A stretch of 64,000 nt of DNA from UBA11403 sp963784615 (GTDB lineage Bacteria; Pseudomonadota; Gammaproteobacteria; Legionellales; Legionellaceae). Location: the NCBI GenBank assembly GCA_963784615.1, contig CAWASG010000002.1, forward strand, positions 1 through 64,000, read 5' to 3'. Position 1 is the first letter of the stretch. Each line of letters begins with the position of its first letter. Under the pieces are notes generated by a model. That model had not been told where the DNA came from. It made no database searches and was given only the letters and a program-made list of their open reading frames with translations. Positions 38,264 through 46,614 of the stretch are shown here, one piece after another. Made by a program: the position numbers and the translations under genes.

Positions 38264-39616
38264 TTAATTATCCTCTCCAGTTGTTTGTGCAAAGGTGCCA
38301 ATGGACTCGACGTAGTCTTCAAAAACCAATTCAACATTGTGCTCACGCTGGATCCCTTCAGGCGAAGGTGCTGCATGTGGTCGTTGGCGCTTACGATTAA
38401 GATTGGCGTCTAAATCTAATAAAACAGCGGCCCCCAAATTGTCACCGAAGGCTGTTTCAACCCGAACCGCAATATTTGTGTGCGGATTAAATACCAACGT
38501 CACTTTCTCACCGACAAGGTTGTGATGCACCTCAAACATCTTGCCATCCCAACTGATCGTGCCATCTTTGCGAACAACTCGCTCAGTACGATGGTAGAAA
38601 ATATCATCGATTTTATTGGCGAAATAAGGCGTTAGAGGGCGCACGTGAAGCAGATCGTCTCTCCAACTATCAAGCGGTGTTTTCTTATCTAATCCACCAT
38701 GCAGACGAATATGATAAACATGCTCAATCCAGGCCCAAAGGCGAGCATTGAGATCACCCAAATCACGAATTTTATCGACATCAAGCTCATCGATAAATTG
38801 TTCTCGAAACGTGCGATGAAAGCGCTCGAGCTTACCTTTGCCCTCGGGTTCTCTGGCGCGACAGTAGACAAGCCGTATCTCTAAGTGGGCACAAATAGTT
38901 TGTAATGACTCTGAGCGGTATGCAGGACCATTATCAATAATCAATTTATACGGTACGCCTCGTTTCAATACAGCGGATTTGAGCACGCCCTCTATATCGA
39001 GAGCGGTTTCTCCAAGACAAAATGCACTATGTGTAATAAGGCGTGACGAGTCGTCAATCAGCGAGACCAAGTAAGTTTTTCGCATCCCAGATGGCGTTTG
39101 AATCCGTGGGCCATGGAGTACATCTCCTTGCCAGATATCTCCTGCATGGGCAGCCACGAATGATCGGCGCTCAATAGTGTCTTGGTTGGGTATAATGCGT
39201 TTTGACAGGTGCTGTTGTTGTAAAAAACGATGAACGGAAGCTCGAGCCAATGTGTCTTTAGCAACTAATCCTTCGCGCTCAATCATGCCAATGATAGTGT
39301 TAATTGAGCGTGAAGGCTTATCCTTTTTAAGTGTCACAATTCTGCTTTGTACGGCTTCTGAAAGTTGTGTGCTTCCTTTGTCTACGCGCGGCTTGGGATT
39401 CAGTGCTTCGATACCTCCTCGCTTCCAATCGTAGTACCAGCGCGCAATCGTTTCTTCACTGATATGCGTTCGTCTTGACTCAGGAATAGTGTAACGATCG
39501 GCAGCCAAACTTCGGATAATACTTTTAACCTCACCGCGCTTTAATTCAGCACGGCTCGCTAATGGACCAAGAACCATCAGGCGAAACAAAGCCATCGGGT
39601 GTAAAGGTTTACTCAT
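38264..39616 (-). CDS. Tn-A2 DDE integrase/transposase
   Basis: 450 residues with all three candidate catalytic acids (WQGDVLHGP, IIDNGPAY, KGKLERFHRTF) and the C-terminal barrel. It differs from copy 1 at a handful of positions, such as WYYDWKRGG for WYCDWKRGG and DELDVDKIRD for DELDIDKIRD. No frameshift is seen. Confidence 0.87.
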   Translation of the reverse strand: MSKPLHPMALFRLMVLGPLASRAELKRGEVKSIIRSLAADRYTIPESRRTHISEETIARWYYDWKRGGIEALNPKPRVDKGSTQLSEAVQSRIVTLKKDKPSRSINTIIGMIEREGLVAKDTLARASVHRFLQQQHLSKRIIPNQDTIERRSFVAAHAGDIWQGDVLHGPRIQTPSGMRKTYLVSLIDDSSRLITHSAFCLGETALDIEGVLKSAVLKRGVPYKLIIDNGPAYRSESLQTICAHLEIRLVYCRAREPEGKGKLERFHRTFREQFIDELDVDKIRDLGDLNARLWAWIEHVYHIRLHGGLDKKTPLDSWRDDLLHVRPLTPYFANKIDDIFYHRTERVVRKDGTISWDGKMFEVHHNLVGEKVTLVFNPHTNIAVRVETAFGDNLGAAVLLDLDANLNRKRQRPHAAPSPEGIQREHNVELVFEDYVESIGTFAQTTGEDN

Positions 39617-39742
39617 TTTTCTCTCCGCTATTAATGGGGAGTGAAGTTAATCAGTAAAATCATGACACCGAAACGACCAAACTGTGTGGGGTGCTTATTT
39701 TGTACAAGCATGGCACAACTCATGCTTATACTGATTAAGCGT

Positions 39743-40282
39743 TCATGGGATAACAACTCCGGTAACATGGCAAAGGCGCATCGCTGCACTCAGGCTCATT
39801 CTCTGAAGAGTCATTTTCCAAAAGTCTTTCATATTTATGGATCTGCCCAGTGCGCAAAAATAGGTACATAAGGCATCTTTATGAAAACGAAACTGCTTCG
39901 TAAAACGCAGCAGCCAACGCTTGATGGTCTGGCGTGAGGGCTGCATCGTTTTTGATATAGCGTAAGCACTCATGCCAGAAAGGTACAATAAAAAAATGAC
40001 CTGTTGCATCTCCCACAAATACCATCTACGCGGTGGAATGCATTCCGGCAGGACTGAACATGTTTTGTGGCAACAGGGGCAATAGTATCGCTGAATAAAC
40101 ACTGGATTTAGTGAGGTGCTTGAAGGGTTAATGCGATCCGCTTCACGAGAATACCCACCATGTCGCCAAGGGTGTGATTTACCGCAACATAGACAATTTT
40201 TTAAGTCCAATTTTTCAGGTTCATGCTTTTGGATATGAATGTACTGTACTAATGATAAAATATCTGCGAAAATATATGCCAT
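39743..40282 (-). CDS. Tn-A2 zinc-ribbon helix-turn-helix protein
   Basis: 179 residues, same cysteine clusters as copy 1 (NCLCCGKSHPW, YYCPCCHKTC) and the same helix-turn-helix region. It is the most diverged of the copy 2 proteins (for example RFTKQFRFHKDALCTYFCAL), suggesting weaker constraint on its C-terminal half. Confidence 0.7.
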   Translation of the reverse strand: MAYIFADILSLVQYIHIQKHEPEKLDLKNCLCCGKSHPWRHGGYSREADRINPSSTSLNPVFIQRYYCPCCHKTCSVLPECIPPRRWYLWEMQQVIFLLYLSGMSAYAISKTMQPSRQTIKRWLLRFTKQFRFHKDALCTYFCALGRSINMKDFWKMTLQRMSLSAAMRLCHVTGVVIP

Positions 40283-40454
40283 GACTGATCTCTTGTTTTC
40301 TTGTTTTGTAAGAGACTCAATGATACATGTTGATCAGTCACTAATCATAATTAATTTTTTATCTCATTGTTTTTGATAGTAGTGATTAGGCTTGTGATCA
40401 AGATAGTGCGAGATAAATTCTTCAGTTAAGAACTATATTTTTCGAGACATTACA

Positions 40455-41125
40455 CGCGGCAATAACCGCCAGCCCATTTTTTGTACGGATCGAGATTATC
40501 AATATTATTTGGAGAAGTTGGAGTATTCGTCTAAAGAGCATGGTTGCGAGATTCATGCCTATGTGCTCATGACGAATCATGTACATCTTTTGGTTTCACC
40601 GAATGCGCCGGAGAGTCTCAGTAAAATGATGCAAACGCTTGGTCGTTATTATGTTCAATATTTTAATTATCATTACAAGCGAACGGGTACATTGTGGGAG
40701 GGGCGTTATAAATCTACATTGGTTAGCACTGAACAGTATCTGTTGACGTGCATGCGTTATATTGAGCTTAATCCTGTGAGGGCAGGGATGGTTGAAAATC
40801 CATTTGACTATCGTTGGTCCAGCTACCATTGTAACGGGCTAGGAGAAGCAAGCACATTGATTAGACCTCGACTGGAATATCATGCCTTAGGACGAACTCC
40901 TGAAGAGCGTCAAAAATATTATCAAGCGTTATTTCTGAATCCATTAGATAAAGCAACACTAAACGAAATTCGAGAGGGGCCACCAATAAGAGTTGGGTGC
41001 TTGGAGATAACAAGTTTAAGCAAGTTGTTGAAGAACAACTGGCGCGTAGGGTTACACCACGAGCCAAAGGAGGGGATCGAAAATCTCGCAATTATCTTGA
41101 TTCAGTCAAAATCAATTTACTCTGA
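40455..41125 (+). pseudogene. RAYT copy 2, 5'-truncated by Tn-A2 and frameshifted
   Basis: Begins abruptly at the Tn-A2 end with CGCGGCAATAACCGCC, which corresponds to codons for RGNNR about 18 residues into the intact RAYT. The N-terminal 57 bp are absent. Most of the protein then reads normally (TNHVHLLV, LWEGRYKS, ELNPVRAGMV). At about 40977 two extra bases (GAGGGGCC instead of GAGGCC) shift the frame, giving a wrong C-terminus. The 3' REP is present. It is inactive on two counts. Confidence 0.88.
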
Positions 41126-41161
41126 CCCCATTGATTCTGATTTACTCTGACCCCATTGATT
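41110..41161. repeat. REP elements at the RAYT copy 2 / lipA junction
   Basis: A full 27-bp REP at 41110-41136 is followed by a partial second copy (TTTACTCTGACCCCATTGAT, then T) at about 41141-41161. The lipA remnant begins immediately after the second ATTGATT, so REP insertion or recombination is what truncated lipA. Confidence 0.85.
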
Positions 41162-41850
41162 CTGGTAATCCGCGCGGCTGGTTGGATCGTGAAGAGCCTG
41201 AAAATACCGCTCATACAGTGTCTTTAATGAATCTTGATTATATTGTACTTACTTCGGTGAATCGCGATGATTTACCTGATGGCGGGGCAGCGCATTATGC
41301 CCAGACTATCCGCGCTATCAAGACGCGTTGTCCTAAAACTAAAATAGAAGCACTCACTCCAGACTTCCAAGGCGTGCAAAAAGACGTAGCTACATTGTTG
41401 GACAGTGGCTTGGATGTATTTGCGCAAAATGTCGAAACCGTTGAGCGATTAACCCACCCGGTACGCGATAATCGCGCAGGATATTGGCAGACGATAGATG
41501 TGCTTGCTTATGCAAAAGCATATCGGCCAGAGGTGCTGACTAAAACGAGCCTGATGCTCGGTTTAGGTGAAACCGATGATGAAATTTTGCAGACTATGGA
41601 TGATTTACGCCAAGCTAAAGTGGATATTTTAACCCTCGGCCAGTATATGCAACCCACTAAAAATCATTTGCCCGTTGCGCGTTATGTCACGCCGGAGGCA
41701 TTTTCAAAATTTCGCGAATTAGGCTTGGAAAAAGGTTTTTTTGAAGTCGCCTCAGGTCCAATGGTTCGTTCCAGCTACCGGGCAGATCGGGTCTTTAAAC
41801 GGGATAACTTAGGATTGTCTTTGTTGGATGCAGCTGAAGGAGCTGTTTGA
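41162..41850 (+). pseudogene. lipA: Lipoyl synthase lipA, 5'-truncated at a REP
   Basis: The frame reads GNPRGWLDREEPENTAHTV, LTSVNRDDLPDGGAAHY, FAQNVETVERLTHPVRD, LGLGETDDEI, LGQYMQPTKNHLPVARY and ASGPMVRSSYRAD, all hallmarks of LipA, the radical-SAM enzyme that inserts sulphur into octanoyl groups on lipoate-dependent enzymes. The remnant starts just after the position of the radical-SAM CxxxCxxC motif. Both iron-sulphur cluster motifs, the first hundred or so residues, are therefore missing. What remains cannot be catalytic. Either another lipA exists elsewhere, or the cell relies on lipoate scavenging. The 5' half is not in this window. Confidence 0.9.
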
Positions 41851-41855
41851 TCTAA

Positions 41856-42656
41856 TCAATAGCCTTCACTCTGATTATTCGGAAGAAATTGATCACAAAA
41901 TGGAATTCGCTCTATTGATGTGATGATTTCACCATTCTCATAGAGATCCAATATTCTCAAACCTGGCATTAGTGCTTCAAGAGCAAACTCTTGCGCATAT
42001 TGCTTAAATTGCACGGAAGTTGCGGGTGTTGAATAATAGTCAACCTGCTCATGTGATAGGTGAGACTCTATGTGTACATGACCGCAAATGACGGCTTTCA
42101 AATTCGAAAATTCAGCAATTAATTTTAAAAAATCATGACTGTTTTCTAAATTGAATTTATCTAACCAGGCGGTTTTAATGGGAAGGATATGATGATGAAG
42201 CATGACAAGGGTGTAATCCTTGTACTGTTTTAAATTATTTTTCAAAAAAAGTAGTTGATCTTGTGCTAAATATCCAGATACCTGTCCTTTCTGGGAAGAG
42301 TTTAAGAGAATGATTTGCCACGGCGAGAGAATAAAGTGCTTTTTATTACTAAAATGCGAACGGCCAAGAACAGATTGACTGACTGAAAAAGAATCATGAT
42401 TCCCTGGAACCCAGGCAATAGGACAATCGAATTGTTGAAAAGCTTGGGCGCAATACTGATAACTTTCAGCTGAATGATCTTGAGACAAATCACCCGTTAG
42501 CACAATGAGAGAGACTGGTTTTTCGTTCATTATTTTGGGTAACAACGATAATACAGCCGAAAAACTGTCATGTGTATTGACTTGCAAGAGGGTTCCTTTT
42601 TTATCCGAAAAAAGATGAAAGTCACTCAGTTGAATAATACGGTGGCAGTGCGACAT
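41856..42656 (-). CDS. cpdA: 3',5'-cyclic AMP phosphodiesterase, CpdA/Icc type
   Basis: Product of 266 residues with all calcineurin-like metallophosphatase motifs: QLSDFHLF (residues 9-16), LTGDLSQD, PGNHDSF, MLHHHILP and CGHVHIES. The arrangement and length fit CpdA, which hydrolyses cAMP to AMP using a dinuclear metal centre in the cytoplasm. The start codon comes immediately after the stop of the nucleotide cyclase gene (TAA-ATG, no gap), so synthesis and breakdown enzymes are made from one message. The gene ends 5 bp from the oppositely oriented lipA remnant. It looks intact. Confidence 0.9.
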   Translation of the reverse strand: MSHCHRIIQLSDFHLFSDKKGTLLQVNTHDSFSAVLSLLPKIMNEKPVSLIVLTGDLSQDHSAESYQYCAQAFQQFDCPIAWVPGNHDSFSVSQSVLGRSHFSNKKHFILSPWQIILLNSSQKGQVSGYLAQDQLLFLKNNLKQYKDYTLVMLHHHILPIKTAWLDKFNLENSHDFLKLIAEFSNLKAVICGHVHIESHLSHEQVDYYSTPATSVQFKQYAQEFALEALMPGLRILDLYENGEIITSIERIPFCDQFLPNNQSEGY

Positions 42657-44756
42657 TTAAGTTAATCTCCAGTCACCTTTCCAATTTACCGGGGGATGCG
42701 CCTGTAAAGCCTGGCATCTTTGTTCATACAATGGTGCAATTTGATCTTGAGGATATAAGGTGCTTAATTGATGAAATGACAAAATGGCTTCACTCCAATC
42801 AGCTTGTGTATATAGCACAAAAGCTTTTGCAAAAAGCTGATTATAAGTTACCAATTCTTGTTCAGTAAAATGCGGTGGCGCCAATTCATAAATTTTTATG
42901 GCTCCTTGACGGCCCCTTACAAGCACACTATCTAAAAATCTTAAGGGAAAAGAATCATGGAGGTTATGATGTGTATGCTCTGAGATAATAATGTTTGTCT
43001 TATAGATTTTATTGGCTTGCTCCAGACGATTGGCCAAATTCACACTATCTCCCAAAGCAGTATAATTTAATCGATCAGAAGAGCCAACATTTCCTACAAT
43101 TGCAATTCCCGTGTTCACTCCAATGCGCATATGCAGTTCAGGCAAGCCTTGTTCTTTCCATGTTTGGTTTAACTGCCTTAACACGGCCAACATACTTAAA
43201 GCACAGTGACATGCATGATCAGCTTGAGAGCTATCATCAATGGGCGCGCCCCAAAATGCCATAATGGCATCACCGATATATTTATCAATCGTTCCTTGTT
43301 GGTCGTTAATGATATGAGACATGGAGTCTAAGTAGGTATGTAAAAATTCCATAACTTGCTGCGGATTTTGATTTTCAATTAAACTGGTAAATTGATATAA
43401 ATCAGTAAATAAAATGGTCAGTGTTTTAACTTCACCTCCCACTCGAGCGACCTCACCTGTTTCAAATAATTTTCTAATTAATACTTTAGGCACATAACAT
43501 TCAAAAGACAACAATGCATTTTTCATCGCCTCAAACGCACGAGCTAATAGATGTAATTCTTTAATTTTAGAATGGATATCTGGCGCTGTGTCCAGTTGCA
43601 ATTGTTGAATAGCCTTTGATTCATGAACAATCTGATCCATGATTCTGCTGATGCGCTTGGTGAAATAAATAATGCCCATTAAAATGGGAATAAGAAAAAT
43701 AAATTCCCAAATGAAAGAATAAAAGATAATTTTGTAAAGGGGCGCCAAAATATCATGAGCTGGAACAGCAAAGAGGATATTCCAATTATGAGGTGAGCCA
43801 TTAGGTAAGGAATCAGATATTAAATAATAAGATTCTTTCTTTGTAAAATTTAAAATCTTTTCAAATGGCCAGCTGCGATCTGTAGGCGAGGTAATAGCGT
43901 CATATATACCCACTTTTTTTAATATATCAAATGGCAATTGATGGCCCAAATATGGCTTGAAATCAATGACTGAATGTCCTGCAGCGGCCAATAGGTTGTA
44001 TTGATTGTCGAACACTAATATTATGCCTTCGGGGCTGACTCTCAGATGCTCGTTAAGATTTTTTAACGACTGTATTCCTACCTTAAATGCCAGCGCGCCT
44101 ATCAATTGATTTTTAACATTATAAGCTGCTTTGGATGCTGTAATTCCATAAAGTGTTGGATTTTGAAAACTATTGGATTCAGTCCAGATCATCACATTTT
44201 TCTGTGCCGAACGATACCAAGACAAATGACGCGGATCAAATGGAGCTTTAGCAAAATATCTCGTTTGTATCGGCTGGCCATTTGCATTTATCGTGCTGGA
44301 TATATAGGCGTAAGGTTTCTTATTGGGTACATAAATTGATTTTAAATATGTTTGTGAACTTAATCTATCGATGCTTAAAAATGTCCCTTTATTTGATTCC
44401 CAATGCACCCCTTGTATTATTGGGTCTTTTTTGACAAGTTCAAATAAATAATTAAAAAATAAAGGCGAAGAATCTGGGTCGACTAAACCGTTAGAGATTG
44501 CACTTACCAAGTCATCCATCTTATTTAAAATCAGCGTGGATGATTGTGCAAGCTCGGCTTTTATAAGCCGCGTAGCGTCGACCATTTTATGCAAGGTTAA
44601 ATTGATAAGTAATGGATTAAGAATGCGATGATTACTATATAATATGACAATGCTTATCAAACAAAGCAACGTCATATGGGAAAGAATCAAGTGAGTACGC
44701 AGTGAGATTTTTTTGTGTAAAATAGAGGGAAATTTCCAAAAACGAGTCTTTTCCAT
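42657..44756 (-). CDS. Membrane-bound class III adenylate/guanylate cyclase with Cache-like sensor
   Basis: Product of 699 residues. A first membrane segment lies at about 27-48 (LILSHMTLLCLISIVILYSN), followed by a periplasmic sensor of about 300 residues with Cache-like features (SWYRSAQKNVMIWTESNSF, LIGALAFKVGI). A second membrane segment (about 343-365, FIWEFIFLIPILMGIIYF), a HAMP-like linker and the cyclase domain (about 440-620) follow. Metal-binding Asp is in ILFTDLYQF, a second in GDAIMAFWG, and NYTALGDSVNLANRLE carries the transition-state Asn/Arg. The C-terminal 60 residues look helical. Substrate is probably ATP, given the coupled CpdA gene (inference). It ends flush with cpdA. Confidence 0.9.
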   Translation of the reverse strand: MEKTRFWKFPSILHKKISLRTHLILSHMTLLCLISIVILYSNHRILNPLLINLTLHKMVDATRLIKAELAQSSTLILNKMDDLVSAISNGLVDPDSSPLFFNYLFELVKKDPIIQGVHWESNKGTFLSIDRLSSQTYLKSIYVPNKKPYAYISSTINANGQPIQTRYFAKAPFDPRHLSWYRSAQKNVMIWTESNSFQNPTLYGITASKAAYNVKNQLIGALAFKVGIQSLKNLNEHLRVSPEGIILVFDNQYNLLAAAGHSVIDFKPYLGHQLPFDILKKVGIYDAITSPTDRSWPFEKILNFTKKESYYLISDSLPNGSPHNWNILFAVPAHDILAPLYKIIFYSFIWEFIFLIPILMGIIYFTKRISRIMDQIVHESKAIQQLQLDTAPDIHSKIKELHLLARAFEAMKNALLSFECYVPKVLIRKLFETGEVARVGGEVKTLTILFTDLYQFTSLIENQNPQQVMEFLHTYLDSMSHIINDQQGTIDKYIGDAIMAFWGAPIDDSSQADHACHCALSMLAVLRQLNQTWKEQGLPELHMRIGVNTGIAIVGNVGSSDRLNYTALGDSVNLANRLEQANKIYKTNIIISEHTHHNLHDSFPLRFLDSVLVRGRQGAIKIYELAPPHFTEQELVTYNQLFAKAFVLYTQADWSEAILSFHQLSTLYPQDQIAPLYEQRCQALQAHPPVNWKGDWRLT

Positions 44757-44794
44757 CTAGTGACTTCTCCATGAGTAACGTTCATTTAGGAGCG

Positions 44795-44828
44795 TGCCCG
44801 GAATATACCCCTGAAGTTATTCCGGACA
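44795..44828 (-). terminator. Hairpin after the C39-like peptidase gene
   Basis: TGCCCGGAATA (44795-44805) and TATTCCGGACA (44818-44828) form an 11-bp stem with one G-U pair and a 12-nt loop, 7 nt past the stop of the peptidase gene and about 40 nt before the cyclase start. There is no clear T-run, so it may act as an attenuator or RNA-stabilising stem instead of a full terminator. Confidence 0.5.
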
Positions 44829-44834
44829 TGTTCC

Positions 44835-45548
44835 TTATTTCGTTTTAGGCTCAATAACAGTAAGATTTCCATCAAAAGTAATGACACCAAGTAGTATCGC
44901 ATTAATTAATCGATTGACATCAACTTTATAATAACTGCTATGTTGCATTGGATTTCCAGAATAAGGATCGGCTACGACGATGTGTCTCTTCTTGGAATCA
45001 TAACCACAAAGGATTACAAAATGCCCACATGGCGTGCCACGGATGTCGTCATATACTGACTTGCCTTCATCAGTAAATGTCTCTCTTGACGTCCAATATA
45101 AATTAGTAACACTTAAACCGGATATAACAGGAATGTTCTTATCAAAAAATTTTTTCAACAATTTCACACTGAGCGGATGGGCGCAGATTTTTCCACCCAA
45201 CTTTAAATACTCTACAATCGCAATCGTTGCATTCGTAATATAGGGATCATTTTTAGCTCGCGCTTGAGCCTCTAATTTATCAATTAATAACTTGTTATCG
45301 GCCTCGCCATTAGTGAACCAACTTGGATCAAATATAACTAAACTATTAATATAAATGGTCGACATGAATCCATGTTGCAGCGCATGTTTTCCAATGGAGA
45401 TACAAAAGGTTCCCCCAGAAGGAGACCTATCAATCGTTTCGATGACATTATTTAAAGGAATATCGTAGTTATAATATCTGTACACAGCATGCAAGCAAGT
45501 CGCCCCACAGGACTCATCGTTAGGTTGTGTGTCTATTTTAATATCCAT
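44835..45548 (-). CDS. C39-like cysteine peptidase family protein
   Basis: Product of 237 residues from the ATG at 45548, which has AAGGAG 8 nt upstream; a GTG three codons earlier is less likely. The papain-like triad of the C39/C39-like family is visible: Cys in QPNDESCGATCLHAVYRYY, His in PCGHFVILCGYD and Asp in VVADPYSGNP. No signal peptide, membrane segment or ABC domain is present, so it is a stand-alone cytoplasmic enzyme and not a bacteriocin exporter. The substrate is unknown. Related stand-alone C39-like proteins process peptides or amide bonds. No obvious partner gene lies beside it. Confidence 0.75.
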   Translation of the reverse strand: MDIKIDTQPNDESCGATCLHAVYRYYNYDIPLNNVIETIDRSPSGGTFCISIGKHALQHGFMSTIYINSLVIFDPSWFTNGEADNKLLIDKLEAQARAKNDPYITNATIAIVEYLKLGGKICAHPLSVKLLKKFFDKNIPVISGLSVTNLYWTSRETFTDEGKSVYDDIRGTPCGHFVILCGYDSKKRHIVVADPYSGNPMQHSSYYKVDVNRLINAILLGVITFDGNLTVIEPKTK

Positions 45549-45849
45549 GATGCACACTCCTTGTCATTATAAATATTATTTCTCAATATAGAATAAAATT
45601 AGACTTGTTTTCTATTTCTGTCAAACTGTACCTGTCGTGAATTCTTAATTTCGAATTAAAATATTGTGCTCGGGAGTTTTTGCTGTTTTTGTTAGTTAGC
45701 TTAACGTATTGTTAACGGGGGCTCAAAACCGCGGATATATGGCGCAGGTTTAAATTGATCAAAGAACCAATGGGGTCAGAGTAAATTGATTTGAAGAATA
45801 GACTGCTATACACTCCACTCACTTTTTTTGATTATGGCATTTAATTGAT
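45549..45849. other. Intergenic region with 5' REP of RAYT copy 3
   Basis: About 300 bp without a gene. It holds the promoter region of the C39-like peptidase and, at 45765-45791, a 27-bp REP (AACCAATGGGGTCAGAG..., one mismatch to the copy at 29206) leading into RAYT copy 3. The 58 bp between REP and start codon closely match those of copy 1. Confidence 0.7.
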
Positions 45850-46581
45850 ATGGCTAGACTCCCACGATTTATAATATCCGGACAACCCCAGCATGTGATC
45901 CAACGCGGCAATAATCGCCAGCCTATTTTTTGTACGGATCGAGATTATCAATATTATTTGGAGAAGTTGGAGTATTCGTCTAAAGAGCATGGTTGCGAGA
46001 TTCATGCCTATGTGCTCATGACGAATCATGTACATCTTTTGGTTTCACCCAGTGCGCCGGAGAGCCTCAGTAAAATGATGCAAACGCTTGGTCGTTATTA
46101 TGTTCAATATTTTAATTATCATTACAAGCGAACGGGTACATTGTGGGAGGGGCGTTATAAATCTACATTAGTTAGCACTGAACAGTATCTGTTGACGTGC
46201 ATGCGTTATATTGAGCTTAATCCTGTGAGGGCAGGGATGGTTGAAAATCCATTTGACTATCGTTGGTCCAGTTACCATTGTAACGGGCTAGGAGAAGCAA
46301 GCACATTGATTAGACCTCGACTGGAATATCATGCATTAGGACGAACTCCTGAAGAGCGTCAAAAATATTATCAAGCGTTATTTCTGAATCCATTAGATAA
46401 AGCAACACTAAACGAAATTCGAGAGGCCACCAATAAGAGTTGGGTGCTTGGAGATAACAAGTTTAAGCAAGTTGTTGAAGAACAACTGGCGCGTAGGGTT
46501 ACACCACGAGCCAAAGGAGGGGATCGAAAATCTCGCAGTTATCTTGAGTCAGCCAAAATCAATTTACTCTGTCCCCATTGA
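45850..46581 (+). CDS. REP-associated tyrosine transposase (RAYT), copy 3
   Basis: Product of 243 residues, nearly identical to copy 1 (for example FIISGQPQHV for FIIPGQPQHV, SYLESAKINLLCPH at the end). It retains the HUH motif TNHVHLLV, the Tyr region YYVQYFNYHYKRTG and ELNPVRAGMV. The 3' REP (46557-46583) has GTCCCC for GACCCC, which changes the stop and adds three residues. It appears active. Confidence 0.88.
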   Translation: MARLPRFIISGQPQHVIQRGNNRQPIFCTDRDYQYYLEKLEYSSKEHGCEIHAYVLMTNHVHLLVSPSAPESLSKMMQTLGRYYVQYFNYHYKRTGTLWEGRYKSTLVSTEQYLLTCMRYIELNPVRAGMVENPFDYRWSSYHCNGLGEASTLIRPRLEYHALGRTPEERQKYYQALFLNPLDKATLNEIREATNKSWVLGDNKFKQVVEEQLARRVTPRAKGGDRKSRSYLESAKINLLCPH

Positions 46582-46614
46582 TTCAAATGGGGGCAGACTA
46601 CGACCCCATTGATT
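46557..46614. repeat. REP elements at 3' end of RAYT copy 3
   Basis: A 27-bp REP with one mismatch at 46557-46583 and a further ACCCCATTGATT at 46603-46614. The second one overlaps the end of the convergent hydroxylase gene, whose last codons (MALMKSMGS) are read from the REP sequence. Confidence 0.8.

Larger units (their letters stand above)
37370..40454 (-). mobile_element. Transposon Tn-A copy 2, flanks rearranged
   Basis: A 3085-bp copy in inverse orientation to Tn-A1, with ends TGTAACGTCTC (37370) and GAGACATTACA (to 40454). The adjacent 5 bp differ (ATAAC at 37365-37369, CGCGG at 40455-40459), and the flanking genes are unrelated: a histidine kinase on one side, a RAYT fragment on the other. 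So this copy marks a recombination or deletion junction. Its proteins differ at several residues from copies 1 and 3, so it is an older or different lineage. Confidence 0.88.

Noticed and set aside
37463..40282. Reading Tn-A/Tn-B as a CRISPR-associated (CAST) or full Tn7 transposon
   Set aside because: No Cas, TnsA, TnsD/TniQ-like or TnsE gene is recognisable and the elements are only about 3.1-3.4 kb with no cargo.
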